Positions 9,508-18,984 of a DNA stretch of 64,000 nucleotides are shown piece after piece. The stretch lies in NCBI RefSeq assembly GCF_001432305.1, contig NZ_KQ483358.1, positions 508,790 to 572,789 of the forward strand, written 5' to 3'. The DNA is from Curvibacter sp. PAE-UM (GTDB lineage Bacteria; Pseudomonadota; Gammaproteobacteria; Burkholderiales; Burkholderiaceae_C). Made by a program: the position numbers and the translations under genes. Position 1 is the first letter of the stretch. Each line of letters begins with the position of its first letter. The notes under the pieces were generated by a model. That model was not told where the DNA came from. It ran no database searches and saw only the letters and a list, made by a program, of their open reading frames with translations.

Positions 9508-11112
9508 CTAGAAGGACGCCACCGCGCCGTTGGAGCGCGGATCGAAACCGCCTTCCAGCACACCATTGGGGTGGCGCACCAGCATGCCGGCATGGCCCAC
9601 GCCCTCGTCCCAGGCGCCGATAGTTTCCACCTCGTGGCCCAGCGCGCGCAACTGCGTCACCACGGCCGGGTCGAAGCGGCTCTCCAGCTTGAGCGAGTCG
9701 CTGCTCTGGCCCCAGGTGCGGCCCAGCAACCAGCGCGGCCGCTCGATGGCCTGTTGCGGGTGGTCGCCAAAACGCATCACGCGGTTGAAGATGGTGGCCT
9801 GGGTCTGCGGCTGGCCGTCGCCACCCATGGTGCCGTAGACCATGCTGCCGCCATCGGCCAGCTGGGCCATGGCCGGGTTCAGCGTATGGAAGGGCTTCTT
9901 GCGCGGCTCCAGCGTGTTCACGTGCGCCGGGTCCAGCGAGAAGCTGCAACCGCGGTTCTGCCAGTTCACGCCACTGCTGGGCAGCACCACGCCCGAGCCG
10001 AACTCGTGGTAGATGCTCTGGATGAAGGAGACGGCAATGCCGTTGCCGTCGATCACGCCCATCCAGATGGTGTCGCCCGGATCGGTCTTTTTGCCCCAGG
10101 GCAGGGCCACGTCGGACTTGAACTCACGTGCGAGCTCGTTGATGCGCGCCGGCGCCAGCAGCTCGGCCGGCGGCAGCGCCATGAAATCCGGGTCGGTGAG
10201 GTAACGATCGCGCACACGGAAGGCCAGCTTGGTCGCCTCCACCTGCGCATGCACGAAGGCCGCGCTCTCGGGGCCGGCCTGCTTCCAGCCCGGGAAACGC
10301 TCCATCAGCGCCAGGATCAGCAGCGAGACCAGGCCTTGTGACGGCGGCACCATGTTGTGCAGCTGCGCGCCACCGACCGGCACGGTCAGCGGGTCGATCA
10401 GTTTGGCCTGGTGCGCCTGCAGGTCGGCCAGCGTGAGGGGGCTGCCCACGGCGGCCAGCTCGGCCGCCATCTGCTTCGCCAGTGCGCCGCGGTAATACTC
10501 GTCCGTGCCCTTGCGTGCGATCAGCGCCAGCGTGTCAGCCAGGCGCGACTGCTTGAACAGCGCGCCCACCTGCGGCACCTGGCCCTGGGTCAGGAAGGTC
10601 TCGGCAAAACCCGGGCGGTCTTTCAGTTCGGCCAGCTTGGCCTGCGTGGTGCTGGCCTGGCTGCGCGTGACCGGGATGCCTTCACGCGCGAGGAAGATCG
10701 CATCTTCCAGCAGGCGGGACAGCGGCAGGCGACCTCCGAGCGATTGCGCCGAAAGTTTGTGCGCTGCCCCCCAGCCGGAGATCGTGCCGGCCACGGTGAG
10801 CGCCGCCGTGCCGCCGCGAAAGGGAATGCTGCCGCTGATGCCGCGCTGGGCGTACCAGTCGCGGCTGGCCGCCAGCGCGCTGCGGCCGCTGGCGTCGATG
10901 CCGCCGGGGCGGTTGCCCGGGCCGTTGATGACCCAGAAGCTGTCGCCGCCGATGGAATTCATGTGCGGGTAGACCACGGCAATGGTGGCCGCGGCGGCGA
11001 CCATCGCCTCCAGCGCGTTGCCGCCTTCGCGCAGCACGGCCACGGCCGACTCGGCGGCCAGGGAATGGGGTGCCACCGCGATGCCGCGGCGGCCGTAGAC
11101 GGATTGGGCCAT
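9508..11112 (-). CDS. Gamma-glutamyltransferase-like Ntn hydrolase, cytoplasmic type
   Basis: 534 residues, GGT family. The catalytic Thr is T348 in DPGDTIWMGVIDGNG, where autoprocessing would cut the chain into large and small subunits. GFDPRSNGAVASF at the C-terminus and MVYGTMGGDGQPQTQA are also family segments. There is no signal peptide, unlike periplasmic GGT, so this is the YwrD-like cytoplasmic branch, whose substrate is uncertain. The gene lies 56 bp downstream of the TRAP large permease on the same strand and is likely cotranscribed with dctPQM-type genes, suggesting that the imported compound is a gamma-glutamyl or other amide substrate (inference). Confidence 0.87.
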   Translation of the reverse strand: MAQSVYGRRGIAVAPHSLAAESAVAVLREGGNALEAMVAAAATIAVVYPHMNSIGGDSFWVINGPGNRPGGIDASGRSALAASRDWYAQRGISGSIPFRGGTAALTVAGTISGWGAAHKLSAQSLGGRLPLSRLLEDAIFLAREGIPVTRSQASTTQAKLAELKDRPGFAETFLTQGQVPQVGALFKQSRLADTLALIARKGTDEYYRGALAKQMAAELAAVGSPLTLADLQAHQAKLIDPLTVPVGGAQLHNMVPPSQGLVSLLILALMERFPGWKQAGPESAAFVHAQVEATKLAFRVRDRYLTDPDFMALPPAELLAPARINELAREFKSDVALPWGKKTDPGDTIWMGVIDGNGIAVSFIQSIYHEFGSGVVLPSSGVNWQNRGCSFSLDPAHVNTLEPRKKPFHTLNPAMAQLADGGSMVYGTMGGDGQPQTQATIFNRVMRFGDHPQQAIERPRWLLGRTWGQSSDSLKLESRFDPAVVTQLRALGHEVETIGAWDEGVGHAGMLVRHPNGVLEGGFDPRSNGAVASF

Positions 11113-11168
11113 GTGAAATTCCTCAGGAAAGGGAAAGGCGCCGACCGGCGCCTTTCCACTTGATCATG

Positions 11169-12494
11169 CTACCAGCCGATGGCCTTGGGCAACCACAGCG
11201 CGATCTGCGGATAGAAGAACAACAGCAGCAGCGCCAGGAACTGCATGGTGATGAAAGGGATTACGCCCTTGTAGATGTCCTTGATCGTCACCTCCGGCGG
11301 CGCCACCCCCTTGAGGTAGAACAGCGCCCAGCCGAAAGGCGGCGTCAGGAAGGAGGACTGCAGGTTGACCGTGATCAGCATGGCCAGCCAGACCGGGTCT
11401 ACACCCTGGGCCAGCAGCACCGGCAGGAACAGGGGCACGGCGATGTAGCTGATCTCGATCCACTCGATGAAAAAACCCAGCACGAAGATCAGGAACATCA
11501 TGAACCAGATGTCGCTGTTCACGCCGCCGGGCAGCAGATCGAACATGCGCGTGATCAGGTCTTCGCCATGCAGGCCACGAAAAGCCAGCGCGAAGACCTG
11601 GGCCGTCATGAGGATGAGCATCATGATGGCGGTGATCTTGCTGGTATCCAGCGCCACGTCCTTCAGAACCTTCAGGGTGAAGCGACCCGTGAAAACGGTG
11701 ATCAGCACGGCACCGACGGCCCCCATGGAAGCGGCCTCGGTCGGCGCGGCGATACCGCCGACGATGGAACCCAGCACGGCCACCACCAGCATGATGGGCG
11801 GCACCACGACTTTCCAGAAGCGGATCCAGAGCTGGCGGCGCGAGACCCCGTCGCGCTCGTCCTGCGGAATCGGCGGCATCAGATCGGGCTTGAGCCAGCC
11901 CAGCACCAGCAGGAAGATGATGTAGACCGCCGACAGCAGCAGGCCGGGGCCGACCGCGGCGGCAAACAGCGTGCCCACCGAGAGCTGCATGATGTCGGAC
12001 AGCAGGATCAGGATCAGGCTGGGCGGGATGATCTGGCCCAGCGTGCCCGAGGCGCAGATGGCACCACAGGCGATGCTCTTGTTGTAACCACGCTTGATCA
12101 GCGTGGGCAGGGTCAGCAGGCCCAGGGTGATGACAGTGGCGCCGACGATGCCGGTGGTCGCCCCCATGAGCACGCCGAACAGGATGATGCCCACGCCCAT
12201 GCCGCCGCGCACGCCGCCGGCGATGTGGCCCATGACATCGAGCAGGTCATCCGCCAGGCGGGACTTCTCCAGCATCACGCCCATGAAGACGAAAAGCGGA
12301 ATCGCCATCCATTGGTAACCGGCCACGATGCCGTAGAAACGCGCTGGCAGCAGGCTGAACAGCCCGTCACCAAAGCCCAGGTAGCCGAAGATGAAACCCA
12401 CGGTCGCCAGCGTGGTGGCCACCGGAACGCCAAGCATCAACAGGGCGAAGAAGGCCACCAGCATCAGGATGGCATAGGTCTGCGGTTCAAACAT
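11169..12494 (-). CDS. TRAP transporter large permease (DctM-type)
   Basis: 441 residues from ATG 12494 (MFEPQTYAILMLVAFFALLM), about 12 membrane helices. Family signs are MLGVPVATTLATVGF near the start, GIVGATVITLGLLTLPTLIKRGYNK in the middle and NLQSSFLTPPFGWALFYLKG near the end. It is the ion-coupled translocating subunit. The start overlaps the end of the small permease gene by 8 bp, so the pair is translationally coupled. With the binding protein upstream and the GGT-like gene downstream it forms a four-gene minus-strand operon. The type resembles the mannitol/chloroaromatic (FcbT) group of TRAP systems. Confidence 0.93.
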   Translation of the reverse strand: MFEPQTYAILMLVAFFALLMLGVPVATTLATVGFIFGYLGFGDGLFSLLPARFYGIVAGYQWMAIPLFVFMGVMLEKSRLADDLLDVMGHIAGGVRGGMGVGIILFGVLMGATTGIVGATVITLGLLTLPTLIKRGYNKSIACGAICASGTLGQIIPPSLILILLSDIMQLSVGTLFAAAVGPGLLLSAVYIIFLLVLGWLKPDLMPPIPQDERDGVSRRQLWIRFWKVVVPPIMLVVAVLGSIVGGIAAPTEAASMGAVGAVLITVFTGRFTLKVLKDVALDTSKITAIMMLILMTAQVFALAFRGLHGEDLITRMFDLLPGGVNSDIWFMMFLIFVLGFFIEWIEISYIAVPLFLPVLLAQGVDPVWLAMLITVNLQSSFLTPPFGWALFYLKGVAPPEVTIKDIYKGVIPFITMQFLALLLLFFYPQIALWLPKAIGW

Positions 12495-13014
12495 GGCCAC
12501 CCTCCACCGACTGTGCACGCTCGTGAAACAGGCGCAACAAGGCCGCCACCGTCTGCAGGGCCACCAGGCCGTAGCCGATCGGGATCAGCGACTTGACGAT
12601 CCAGCGCAGCGGGATGCCCCCGGGGTCGGGTGAGCTCTCCTGGATGGAATAGGCCTGCATCACGTAGGCGATCGACACCTTGACGAAGATCAGCGCCACC
12701 GCCAGCATGAGCAGCAGCGAGATCACGTCGACGATGAATTTCTTGCGCGCCGAGTAGTTCGCGTAGAACAGGTCCACGCGCACGTTGTCGCCACGCTGCA
12801 GGGCGTAGCACATGCCCAGCAGGATGAGCGCGGCCAACAGGTGCCACTCCAGTTCCTGGGCCCAGACCGAACCGAAGCTGAAGGAGTAGCGCAGCAGAAC
12901 ATTGACCGCGACCAGTCCGATCATGGCCAGGGCCACCCAGAGGGTGGCCCGCCCGACGACATCGACCAGCGATTCAATCTTCTCCATCACGGAGGTGATC
13001 GCCTTGTTTTTCAT
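12487..13014 (-). CDS. TRAP transporter small permease (DctQ-type)
   Basis: 175 residues with four hydrophobic helices. The QxxL-type segment VWAQELEWHLLAALILLGMCYAL and the following GDNVRVDLFY are the DctQ hallmark. It pairs with the large permease in the inner membrane. Its 3' end overlaps the large permease start. A 126-bp gap with an imperfect REP-like inverted repeat separates it from the binding protein gene upstream. Confidence 0.92.
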   Translation of the reverse strand: MKNKAITSVMEKIESLVDVVGRATLWVALAMIGLVAVNVLLRYSFSFGSVWAQELEWHLLAALILLGMCYALQRGDNVRVDLFYANYSARKKFIVDVISLLLMLAVALIFVKVSIAYVMQAYSIQESSPDPGGIPLRWIVKSLIPIGYGLVALQTVAALLRLFHERAQSVEGGHV

Positions 13015-13052
13015 GAAATACCTTTCGCATAGACCTCTGCAAACCCCTCGCC

Positions 13053-13121
13053 CGTTCGGGCTGAGCTTGTCGAAGTCCTTGTTATGGTTGGCAATGCGCT
13101 TCGACGGGCTCAGCGCGAACG
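13053..13121. repeat. Inverted pair of a REP-like 23-mer inside the TRAP operon
   Basis: CGTTCGGGCTGAGCTTGTCG (arm 13053-13075) and CTTCGACGGGCTCAGCGCGA (arm 13099-13121) are inverted copies matching at 20 of 23 positions, separated by 23 bp. This 23-mer type is common in Comamonadaceae genomes. Here it lies between the binding protein stop and the small permease start and would form a strong hairpin in the mRNA, a place where such repeats often limit read-through and protect the upstream message. Confidence 0.8.
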
Positions 13122-13140
13122 TGGTGGTACGGACCCTCGT

Positions 13141-14235
13141 TCAGCCGCGGACCTTGGTGTGGTACTGCTCTTCGCTGACCTCGACCCAGCGGTCGTACTT
13201 GGCCTTGAAGCCCATGTAGGAGTCGTGCACCTTCTTGACCAGCGGGTCCTTGGCCACGGCCTCGGCCAGCACCTTCTCGGTCTCGCTGCGCAGGGCCTTG
13301 ATCACCGCATCGGGCAGGGGCTTGGCGATGACCTTCTGGTTCTTGATCAGGTCTTCCATGGCTTCCGAATTGGCCTTCTGGCACCAGCCTTCGCTGATCA
13401 CGTTGCAGGCGGCCGAGGCGTTCTGCACGATGGCCTGCAGGTCCTTGGGCAGCTTGTCCCAGGCGGCCTTGTTGATCAGCAGCTCGGAGACGGTGGCCGC
13501 CTCGTGCCAGCCGGTGGTGTAGTAGTACTTGGCCGCCTTCTGCAGGCCCAGGCGGCGGTCCTGGTAGGGACCGACGAACTCGGCCGCGTCGATCACGCCG
13601 CGCTCCAGCGCCGGGAAGATCTCCCCGCCGGGCAGCACCTTCACGTCCACACCCAGGTTGGCGTAGACCTTGCCGGCCAGGCCGGGGATGCGCATCTTCA
13701 GGCCCTTGAGGTCGGCGACGCTCTTGATCTCCTTCTTGAACCAGCCCGTCATCTGCACGCCGGTGTTGCCGCAGGGCATGGCCACCATGCCGAAGGGTGC
13801 GTAGACCTCGTTCCACAGATCGATGCCGCCGCCGTCGTAAAGCCAGCCGTTCATGCCCTGGAAGTTCAGGCCGAAAGGCACGGCGGTGAAGTACTGGGCG
13901 GCAAAGGTCTTGCCGGTCCAGAAGTAGCTGTTGGCGTGGTTCATCTCCACGGTTCCGGCACGCACGGCATCGAAGCCTTCGAAAGCCGGGATCAGTTCAC
14001 CGGCGCCGAAGACCTGGATCTTCAGGCGTCCGCCGGACATGTCATTGATGCGCTTGGCCAGATCGGTCGCGCTGCCCGGGCCGTCCATATAAAAGGGCGA
14101 GCCCTTGGGGTAGGCACTGGTCATCTTCCAGTTGAAACTCTGCTGCGCCTTGGCCACCATGGGGAAGGCCAGCGCGCCGGCAGCGGCGCCGGCAGTCACG
14201 CTCTTGGAAACAAACGAACGACGGTCAAGTTTCAT
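13141..14235 (-). CDS. TRAP transporter substrate-binding protein (DctP-type, Tat signal)
   Basis: 364 residues. The N-terminus MKLDRRSFVSKSVTAGAAAG has the twin-arginine motif RRSFVSK and ends in AKAQ, so it is exported by Tat. The mature protein has the DctP fold with the TakP-like ligand segment GPYQDRRLGLQKAAKYYYTT and NSYFWTGK; the conserved Arg in LKGLKMRIPG would bind a substrate carboxylate. The ligand is likely an organic acid; 2-oxo acids or aromatic acids are known for this subgroup. It leads the operon, and the REP-like repeat after it may raise its expression over the permeases. Confidence 0.92.
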   Translation of the reverse strand: MKLDRRSFVSKSVTAGAAAGALAFPMVAKAQQSFNWKMTSAYPKGSPFYMDGPGSATDLAKRINDMSGGRLKIQVFGAGELIPAFEGFDAVRAGTVEMNHANSYFWTGKTFAAQYFTAVPFGLNFQGMNGWLYDGGGIDLWNEVYAPFGMVAMPCGNTGVQMTGWFKKEIKSVADLKGLKMRIPGLAGKVYANLGVDVKVLPGGEIFPALERGVIDAAEFVGPYQDRRLGLQKAAKYYYTTGWHEAATVSELLINKAAWDKLPKDLQAIVQNASAACNVISEGWCQKANSEAMEDLIKNQKVIAKPLPDAVIKALRSETEKVLAEAVAKDPLVKKVHDSYMGFKAKYDRWVEVSEEQYHTKVRG

Positions 14236-14355
14236 GGGAAAGCTCCTGGGTTGTGGATGGATGACACCCTGTCCGCAAGGAGCGTGCCTGAGTCAGGGCA
14301 CTGACGATACTGGGGTTTGCACCATGTTGGGGCAAGCCTCAGTTTGTATGCATGC

Positions 14356-14991
14356 TTATCGTTCCGTTTGCAGCCACTGCACCAGTTCGGTCACCGCAGC
14401 ATCGGTGGCTGCCCCCAAAGCGCGCACGCCACCGGCCGCGTCGGCACTGGCGGCGGGCTGCTGCAGCTGCAGTTCGCGCTGGGCCAGCAGCTGCTCGCCA
14501 GCGGCCGTGCGCTGCAGCAGCGTGGCGCGCAGGCGCAGCAAACCTGCACTCTGCTCCGCACTGCTGAAAAGCTGGCTGAACTCTTCCAGCTCGATGAGCA
14601 GCAGGCGCGGCGCCACATCACCGGGGGTCAGTACAAACTGCCGGCCCAGGCCCTCGCGCAGGCGCTGCTGCACCAGTTCAGCCGGCACCATGGCCCAGCG
14701 TGCCTGGCTGTAGGCACGCAATTGCTGCGCATCGGCATACGCCAGGCGATACAGCATGGCCGGGCTGTCCAGCGCCGGACTGGCCTGCACGCGCAAGGTC
14801 AGCAGCGGCCGCGTGCCCGGCGCTGGCTGGGTAAGAACGGCAGCGGCCGGGCCAAAGTCATAACGCAGCGGTGCCGCAGCGCGTTCGGGCAAGCCGGCAC
14901 AGGCCGACAGCAGGGCGGCCGACAACAGCAGCGTCCACCGGACAGCGCTGCGGAAAGGGGCGGCTGTTTGGGTCACGTCGTCTCTCCTCAT
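14356..14991 (-). CDS. ABC-type transport auxiliary lipoprotein (PqiC/YmbA-like)
   Basis: 211 residues. The lipobox LLSAC near residue 31 follows a hydrophobic stretch, so it is a lipoprotein, probably outer-membrane anchored. The rest matches the ABC_trans_aux (PqiC) pattern: PLRYDFGP after the lipobox, then a beta-rich core. In PqiABC and similar MCE systems this lipoprotein is the outer-membrane end of a lipid transport bridge. It overlaps the MCE gene by 4 bp and is the last gene of the operon. Confidence 0.85.
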   Translation of the reverse strand: MRRDDVTQTAAPFRSAVRWTLLLSAALLSACAGLPERAAAPLRYDFGPAAAVLTQPAPGTRPLLTLRVQASPALDSPAMLYRLAYADAQQLRAYSQARWAMVPAELVQQRLREGLGRQFVLTPGDVAPRLLLIELEEFSQLFSSAEQSAGLLRLRATLLQRTAAGEQLLAQRELQLQQPAASADAAGGVRALGAATDAAVTELVQWLQTER

Positions 14992-15923
14992 CGCGCACCT
15001 CGCGGCACGACAAAACCGGGCTCGCCCGGACCGGGCAGGGCCAGGGCGGGACCGTAGATCAGGGCCTGGGGGTTGTCGTCCAGCGTGGCGGCGGCGCGCC
15101 CCACCTGGCGCACCGAGCGGCCGGCGTCATCGAGCGCGCGGTTCAGGCGCGGCAGGCTGGACTGCTGCAGGGTCTGGCCGGTGCTCGCCAGCGACCCCAC
15201 GCCCTGCTGCAGCTGGTCCAGCGTGCCGCCGGGCTGCTGCAGGCGCTGGGCCAGGCGCGCATAGTGGTCGGCCGTCTTGCGCACCTGCTCGGCACTGGCG
15301 CCGACGCTGTTGGCCGACTCGCGCATGGCCTGGAAGGAAACACGGGCCTCCTGCATGGCCGGCGGCACGGCGGCGGCGGCCTCGCCCAGGGCATCGATGC
15401 TCTTGCGCAGGGCGCGCTGGTTCTCGGGTGCCAGCAGCAGGTTGACGCGGCGCGTGGTCTCCTCCAGCTGCTCCAGGACGCGGCCGCCCTGGGCCGACCA
15501 CTGCTCCATCAGCCCCGCCCGCAGCGGGATGCGCGCCAGCGCACTGCCCGGCTCGGGCTGCAATGCGCCGGGTGCCTCCCCCGTGTCGTCAAGCTGCACA
15601 AAGGCAATGCCGGTCAAACCCTGGTAGCCCAGCGTTGCGTAGGTGGAGCGCGTCACGGGCGTGTCGGGCTCGACATCCACAAGCACCAGCACCAGGCCCG
15701 GCGTCTTGGGGTCGAGGTCGATCCGGGCCACCTTGCCCACCTTGACGCCGCGGTAGCGCACGGCGGCCTGCGGCTGCAGGCCGGTGATAGTGCTGCGCGT
15801 GACGATCTCGTAACGACGCATGCCGCCCGTATCGCGGGTCAGCCAGACCGCCAGAACAATCAGCAGCGCTGTCACTCCGAGGACAAATACGCCAGCTGCG
15901 ATCGCGTGTGCCTTGTTCTCCAT
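14988..15923 (-). CDS. MCE/MlaD-family lipid-binding protein
   Basis: 311 residues: a single N-terminal membrane anchor (about 6-28), one MCE domain (about 35-115; VRYRGVKVGKVARIDLD and GLTGIAFVQLDD) and a long helical C-terminal region (about 150-290) rich in Ala and Gln. MCE proteins form hexameric rings in the periplasm that carry phospholipids between the membranes. The helical tail is longer than in E. coli MlaD and could form a tube as in PqiB. It lies 10 bp from the ATPase gene. Confidence 0.9.
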   Translation of the reverse strand: MENKAHAIAAGVFVLGVTALLIVLAVWLTRDTGGMRRYEIVTRSTITGLQPQAAVRYRGVKVGKVARIDLDPKTPGLVLVLVDVEPDTPVTRSTYATLGYQGLTGIAFVQLDDTGEAPGALQPEPGSALARIPLRAGLMEQWSAQGGRVLEQLEETTRRVNLLLAPENQRALRKSIDALGEAAAAVPPAMQEARVSFQAMRESANSVGASAEQVRKTADHYARLAQRLQQPGGTLDQLQQGVGSLASTGQTLQQSSLPRLNRALDDAGRSVRQVGRAAATLDDNPQALIYGPALALPGPGEPGFVVPRGAR

Positions 15924-15933
15924 AGGGGTTCTT

Positions 15934-16725
15934 CTAACCTTTCTGGTCCATGTCCGGCAACAGGGTTTGCGCGCGTCGTCCGCGTTCGCCCTGGAAGAAA
16001 TCCTGCACGAAGGGATGCTTGAAGCGCGCCACCTCCCGGGCCGGCGCGCTGACGACCACCTTCTGGTCGGCCAGCACCGCCACCCGCGTGCTCAGATCGA
16101 AGATCGTATCCAGATCGTGCGTGACCATCACCACCGTCAGTCCCAACTCACGGTGCAGGGAACGCAGCAGACGGCACAGGGCGTCGGCGCTGTCAGGGTC
16201 CAGGCCGGCCGTGGGTTCGTCCAGCAACAGCAAGGGCGGGTCCATGATGAGCGCGCGCGCGAGTGCGACGCGCTTGATCATGCCGCCGGAGAGATCCGAG
16301 GGCATCTTGAGCGCCTGGACCGGCTCCAGCCCCACCAGCTGCAGCTTGACCAGTGCCGCGTCACGCACCAGATCCGGCGGCAGCGTACCCAGTTCCGTCA
16401 GGGGAAAGGCTATGTTCTCCAGCACGCTGAAGGCGAGAAAGAGCGCGCCATGCTGGAACAGCATGCCCACCCGGCTGCTTGCTCCCGGCTCGGTCATGCG
16501 CGAGGCCGGCTGTCCCAGCACCGTGACCCGGCCGCTGCTGGGTCGCTCCAGCCCCAGAATCTGGCGCAGCAGCACGGTCTTGCCGCTGCCCGAAGCCCCG
16601 GCGATGGCCAGCACTTCCCCCTCTTCGACCCGCAGGTCAAGGTCGCGGTGCACCACCGCCTGCCGGCCGGGCGAACGGAACACCGTGCTCAGGTTCTCGA
16701 TTTCGACGACGGTGCGGCCGCTCAT
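15934..16725 (-). CDS. ABC transporter ATPase of the MCE system (MlaF-like)
   Basis: 263 residues with complete ABC motifs: Walker A GASGSGKTVLLRQ near 40, signature LSGGMIKRVALARAL near 145, Walker B LLLLDEPTAGLDP near 170, and H-loop MVTHDLDT. It powers the MlaE-type permease in the inner membrane. The start ATG (16725-16723) lies within the 9-mer GATATGAGC, which is repeated at the mlaE stop 161 bp upstream; the gap between the two genes is a small hairpin-rich insertion. Without the insertion the genes would overlap as ATGA. Confidence 0.92.
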   Translation of the reverse strand: MSGRTVVEIENLSTVFRSPGRQAVVHRDLDLRVEEGEVLAIAGASGSGKTVLLRQILGLERPSSGRVTVLGQPASRMTEPGASSRVGMLFQHGALFLAFSVLENIAFPLTELGTLPPDLVRDAALVKLQLVGLEPVQALKMPSDLSGGMIKRVALARALIMDPPLLLLDEPTAGLDPDSADALCRLLRSLHRELGLTVVMVTHDLDTIFDLSTRVAVLADQKVVVSAPAREVARFKHPFVQDFFQGERGRRAQTLLPDMDQKG

Positions 16726-16728
16726 ATC

Positions 16729-16880
16729 AAGACCCCCACGCTCGGCATGGCATGTCCTCGCTGGACGTGTCTCTGCAAGACGCAGAGACTCTTCCTTCCG
16801 TCCATGCCTGCGTTGGCAGGCATGGAGCCGCGGGCGTCAGCCCCAAGGGAGGCCCTCGCGCCTTCGGGCGGCCGTGTGGT
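16729..16880. mobile_element. Hairpin-rich insertion (MITE/REP-like) flanked by a 9-bp direct repeat
   Basis: About 152 bp separates the MlaE-like stop and the MlaF-like start. It is flanked by the direct repeat GCTCATATC (16720-16728 and 16881-16889). Inside are three hairpins: TCTCTGC/GCAGAGA (about 16770-16788), CCATGCCTGC-GTTG-GCAGGCATGG (16802-16825) and CGCC-TTCG-GGCG (16859-16870). No coding capacity is seen. The flanking 9-mer contains both the mlaE stop and the mlaF start in the ATGA arrangement, as expected if insertion duplicated an overlapping gene junction. Family identity is unknown. Confidence 0.6.
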
Positions 16881-16882
16881 GC

Positions 16883-18013
16883 TCATATCCCCACGTTCCT
16901 GAACACGACGGCGAACAGCGCGTCCACCAGAATCACGAGGGTGATCGACACCACCACCGACGCCGTCGTGCCCTGCCCCAGGCTCTCGGTGTTGGGCTTG
17001 ATGCGCAAGCCGAAATGGCAGCCCACCAGCGCGATCATGAGCCCAAACATCGCCGACTTGGAGGAGGCCAGCGTGAGGTTGGACGGCATCACGGCGTCAG
17101 GCAATGCCGTGATGAAGTAAGTGGGCGACACGCCCAGGGTCACGTCCGCTGCCAGCATGCCGCCCAGCAGCGCCGCCGCCGTGGTCCAGACCGACACCAG
17201 GGGCATGGCCACCGTCATCGCCAGTACACGCGGCAGCACCAGCCGAAAGCTGCGCGCTATGCCCATCACGCGCATGGCGTCGATCTCCTCCGTCACGCGC
17301 ATGACGCCCAGTTGCGCGGTGATGGTAGAACCCGAGCGCCCCGCAATCAGGATGGCCGCGAGCACGGGCCCGAGCTCGCGGATCACGGCGATGCCCATGA
17401 TGTTGACGATGAACGGGTCGGCGCCGAAGAGGCGGAGCTGCTGCGCCATCAGGTAGGCCAGCACCACCCCGATCAGGAAGCCCACCAGCGCCGTGATGGG
17501 CAGCGCCGTGGTACCGAAGTGGTACAGGTGCCCGGAAAAGTCGCGCCAGGGCCCCTGCATCGGGTGACGCAGCAGGCGCCCGATGTCCAGCGCCAGCTGC
17601 CCCACCAGCCGCAACATGCCCAGCATGTGCCCCAGCACGCTCAGCACCTCAGCCCCGAGCGTCCACCACGCGTGAGCCCAAGCATGTCGTTCGCGCGGCG
17701 GCATGGACACCGTGTAGCGCGCCACACGCTCCAGCACCGCACGCTGGGCCGGCAGTGCCTCCAGCCGCGGTGGCCAGCGACGGCCCCAGCTGTTCCAAAG
17801 CAACTGGGCGCCCACGTGGTCAAAACGCGTGATCTGGCGCAGGTCCCAACCCGGTGCCACCGCGGGGCCCTGGCACAGGTTGCGCAGCTCCCGGTGCAGG
17901 GCCGTCCAGGCTGACGGCACGGCCAGCGCCGCCGCCGTCCACGGCCCCTGCAGCACCGCGTCGCCGCCTTGCGGCTGCGGCTGGCGGCTGATGGTCGGGG
18001 ACTGCGCGGTCAT
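16883..18013 (-). CDS. MlaE-family permease with N-terminal STAS domain
   Basis: 376 residues. Residues 1-110 form a STAS-like domain (as in MlaB), and residues about 130-376 an MlaE permease with five or six helices, including GTTALPITALVGFLIGVVLAYL, LIAGRSGSTITAQLGVMRVTEEIDAM and FGLMIALVGCHFGLRI. The fusion replaces separate mlaB and mlaE genes and is common in Burkholderiales. It exports or imports phospholipid through the inner membrane together with the ATPase and MCE protein. It is the first gene of the operon; upstream of its start is a tandem TTATGAG repeat (18019-18032) and no clear Shine-Dalgarno sequence. Confidence 0.92.
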   Translation of the reverse strand: MTAQSPTISRQPQPQGGDAVLQGPWTAAALAVPSAWTALHRELRNLCQGPAVAPGWDLRQITRFDHVGAQLLWNSWGRRWPPRLEALPAQRAVLERVARYTVSMPPRERHAWAHAWWTLGAEVLSVLGHMLGMLRLVGQLALDIGRLLRHPMQGPWRDFSGHLYHFGTTALPITALVGFLIGVVLAYLMAQQLRLFGADPFIVNIMGIAVIRELGPVLAAILIAGRSGSTITAQLGVMRVTEEIDAMRVMGIARSFRLVLPRVLAMTVAMPLVSVWTTAAALLGGMLAADVTLGVSPTYFITALPDAVMPSNLTLASSKSAMFGLMIALVGCHFGLRIKPNTESLGQGTTASVVVSITLVILVDALFAVVFRNVGI

Positions 18014-18110
18014 GGGACTTATGAGTTATGAGGATGTGGCGCTGTCCCTGATGGTAAGCGGGTTTTCGCCGCCACAATAGCGGCATTGCACATACTCCAC
18101 AGGAGAGCCC

Positions 18111-18893
<783 letters not shown>

Positions 18894-18910
18894 GCACAGG
18901 CCACCCGGAC

Positions 18911-18926
18911 TTTGACCCACGTCAAA
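18911..18926. promoter_or_regulatory. FNR/FixK-type palindrome upstream of SLC13 gene
   Basis: TTTGACCCACGTCAAA is a perfect 6-4-6 inverted repeat with the TTGA-N6-TCAA core of CRP/FNR-superfamily sites. It is followed by a promoter-like TTGACG (18938-18943), 17 bp, TATTCC (18961-18966), placing the palindrome about 54 bp before the likely start of transcription. The regulator is unknown. Confidence 0.45.
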
Positions 18927-18984
18927 TTCCGGACTCGTTGACGGCGTAGCATGGCCCGACTATTCCAACCTAGGAGGAGACGTC

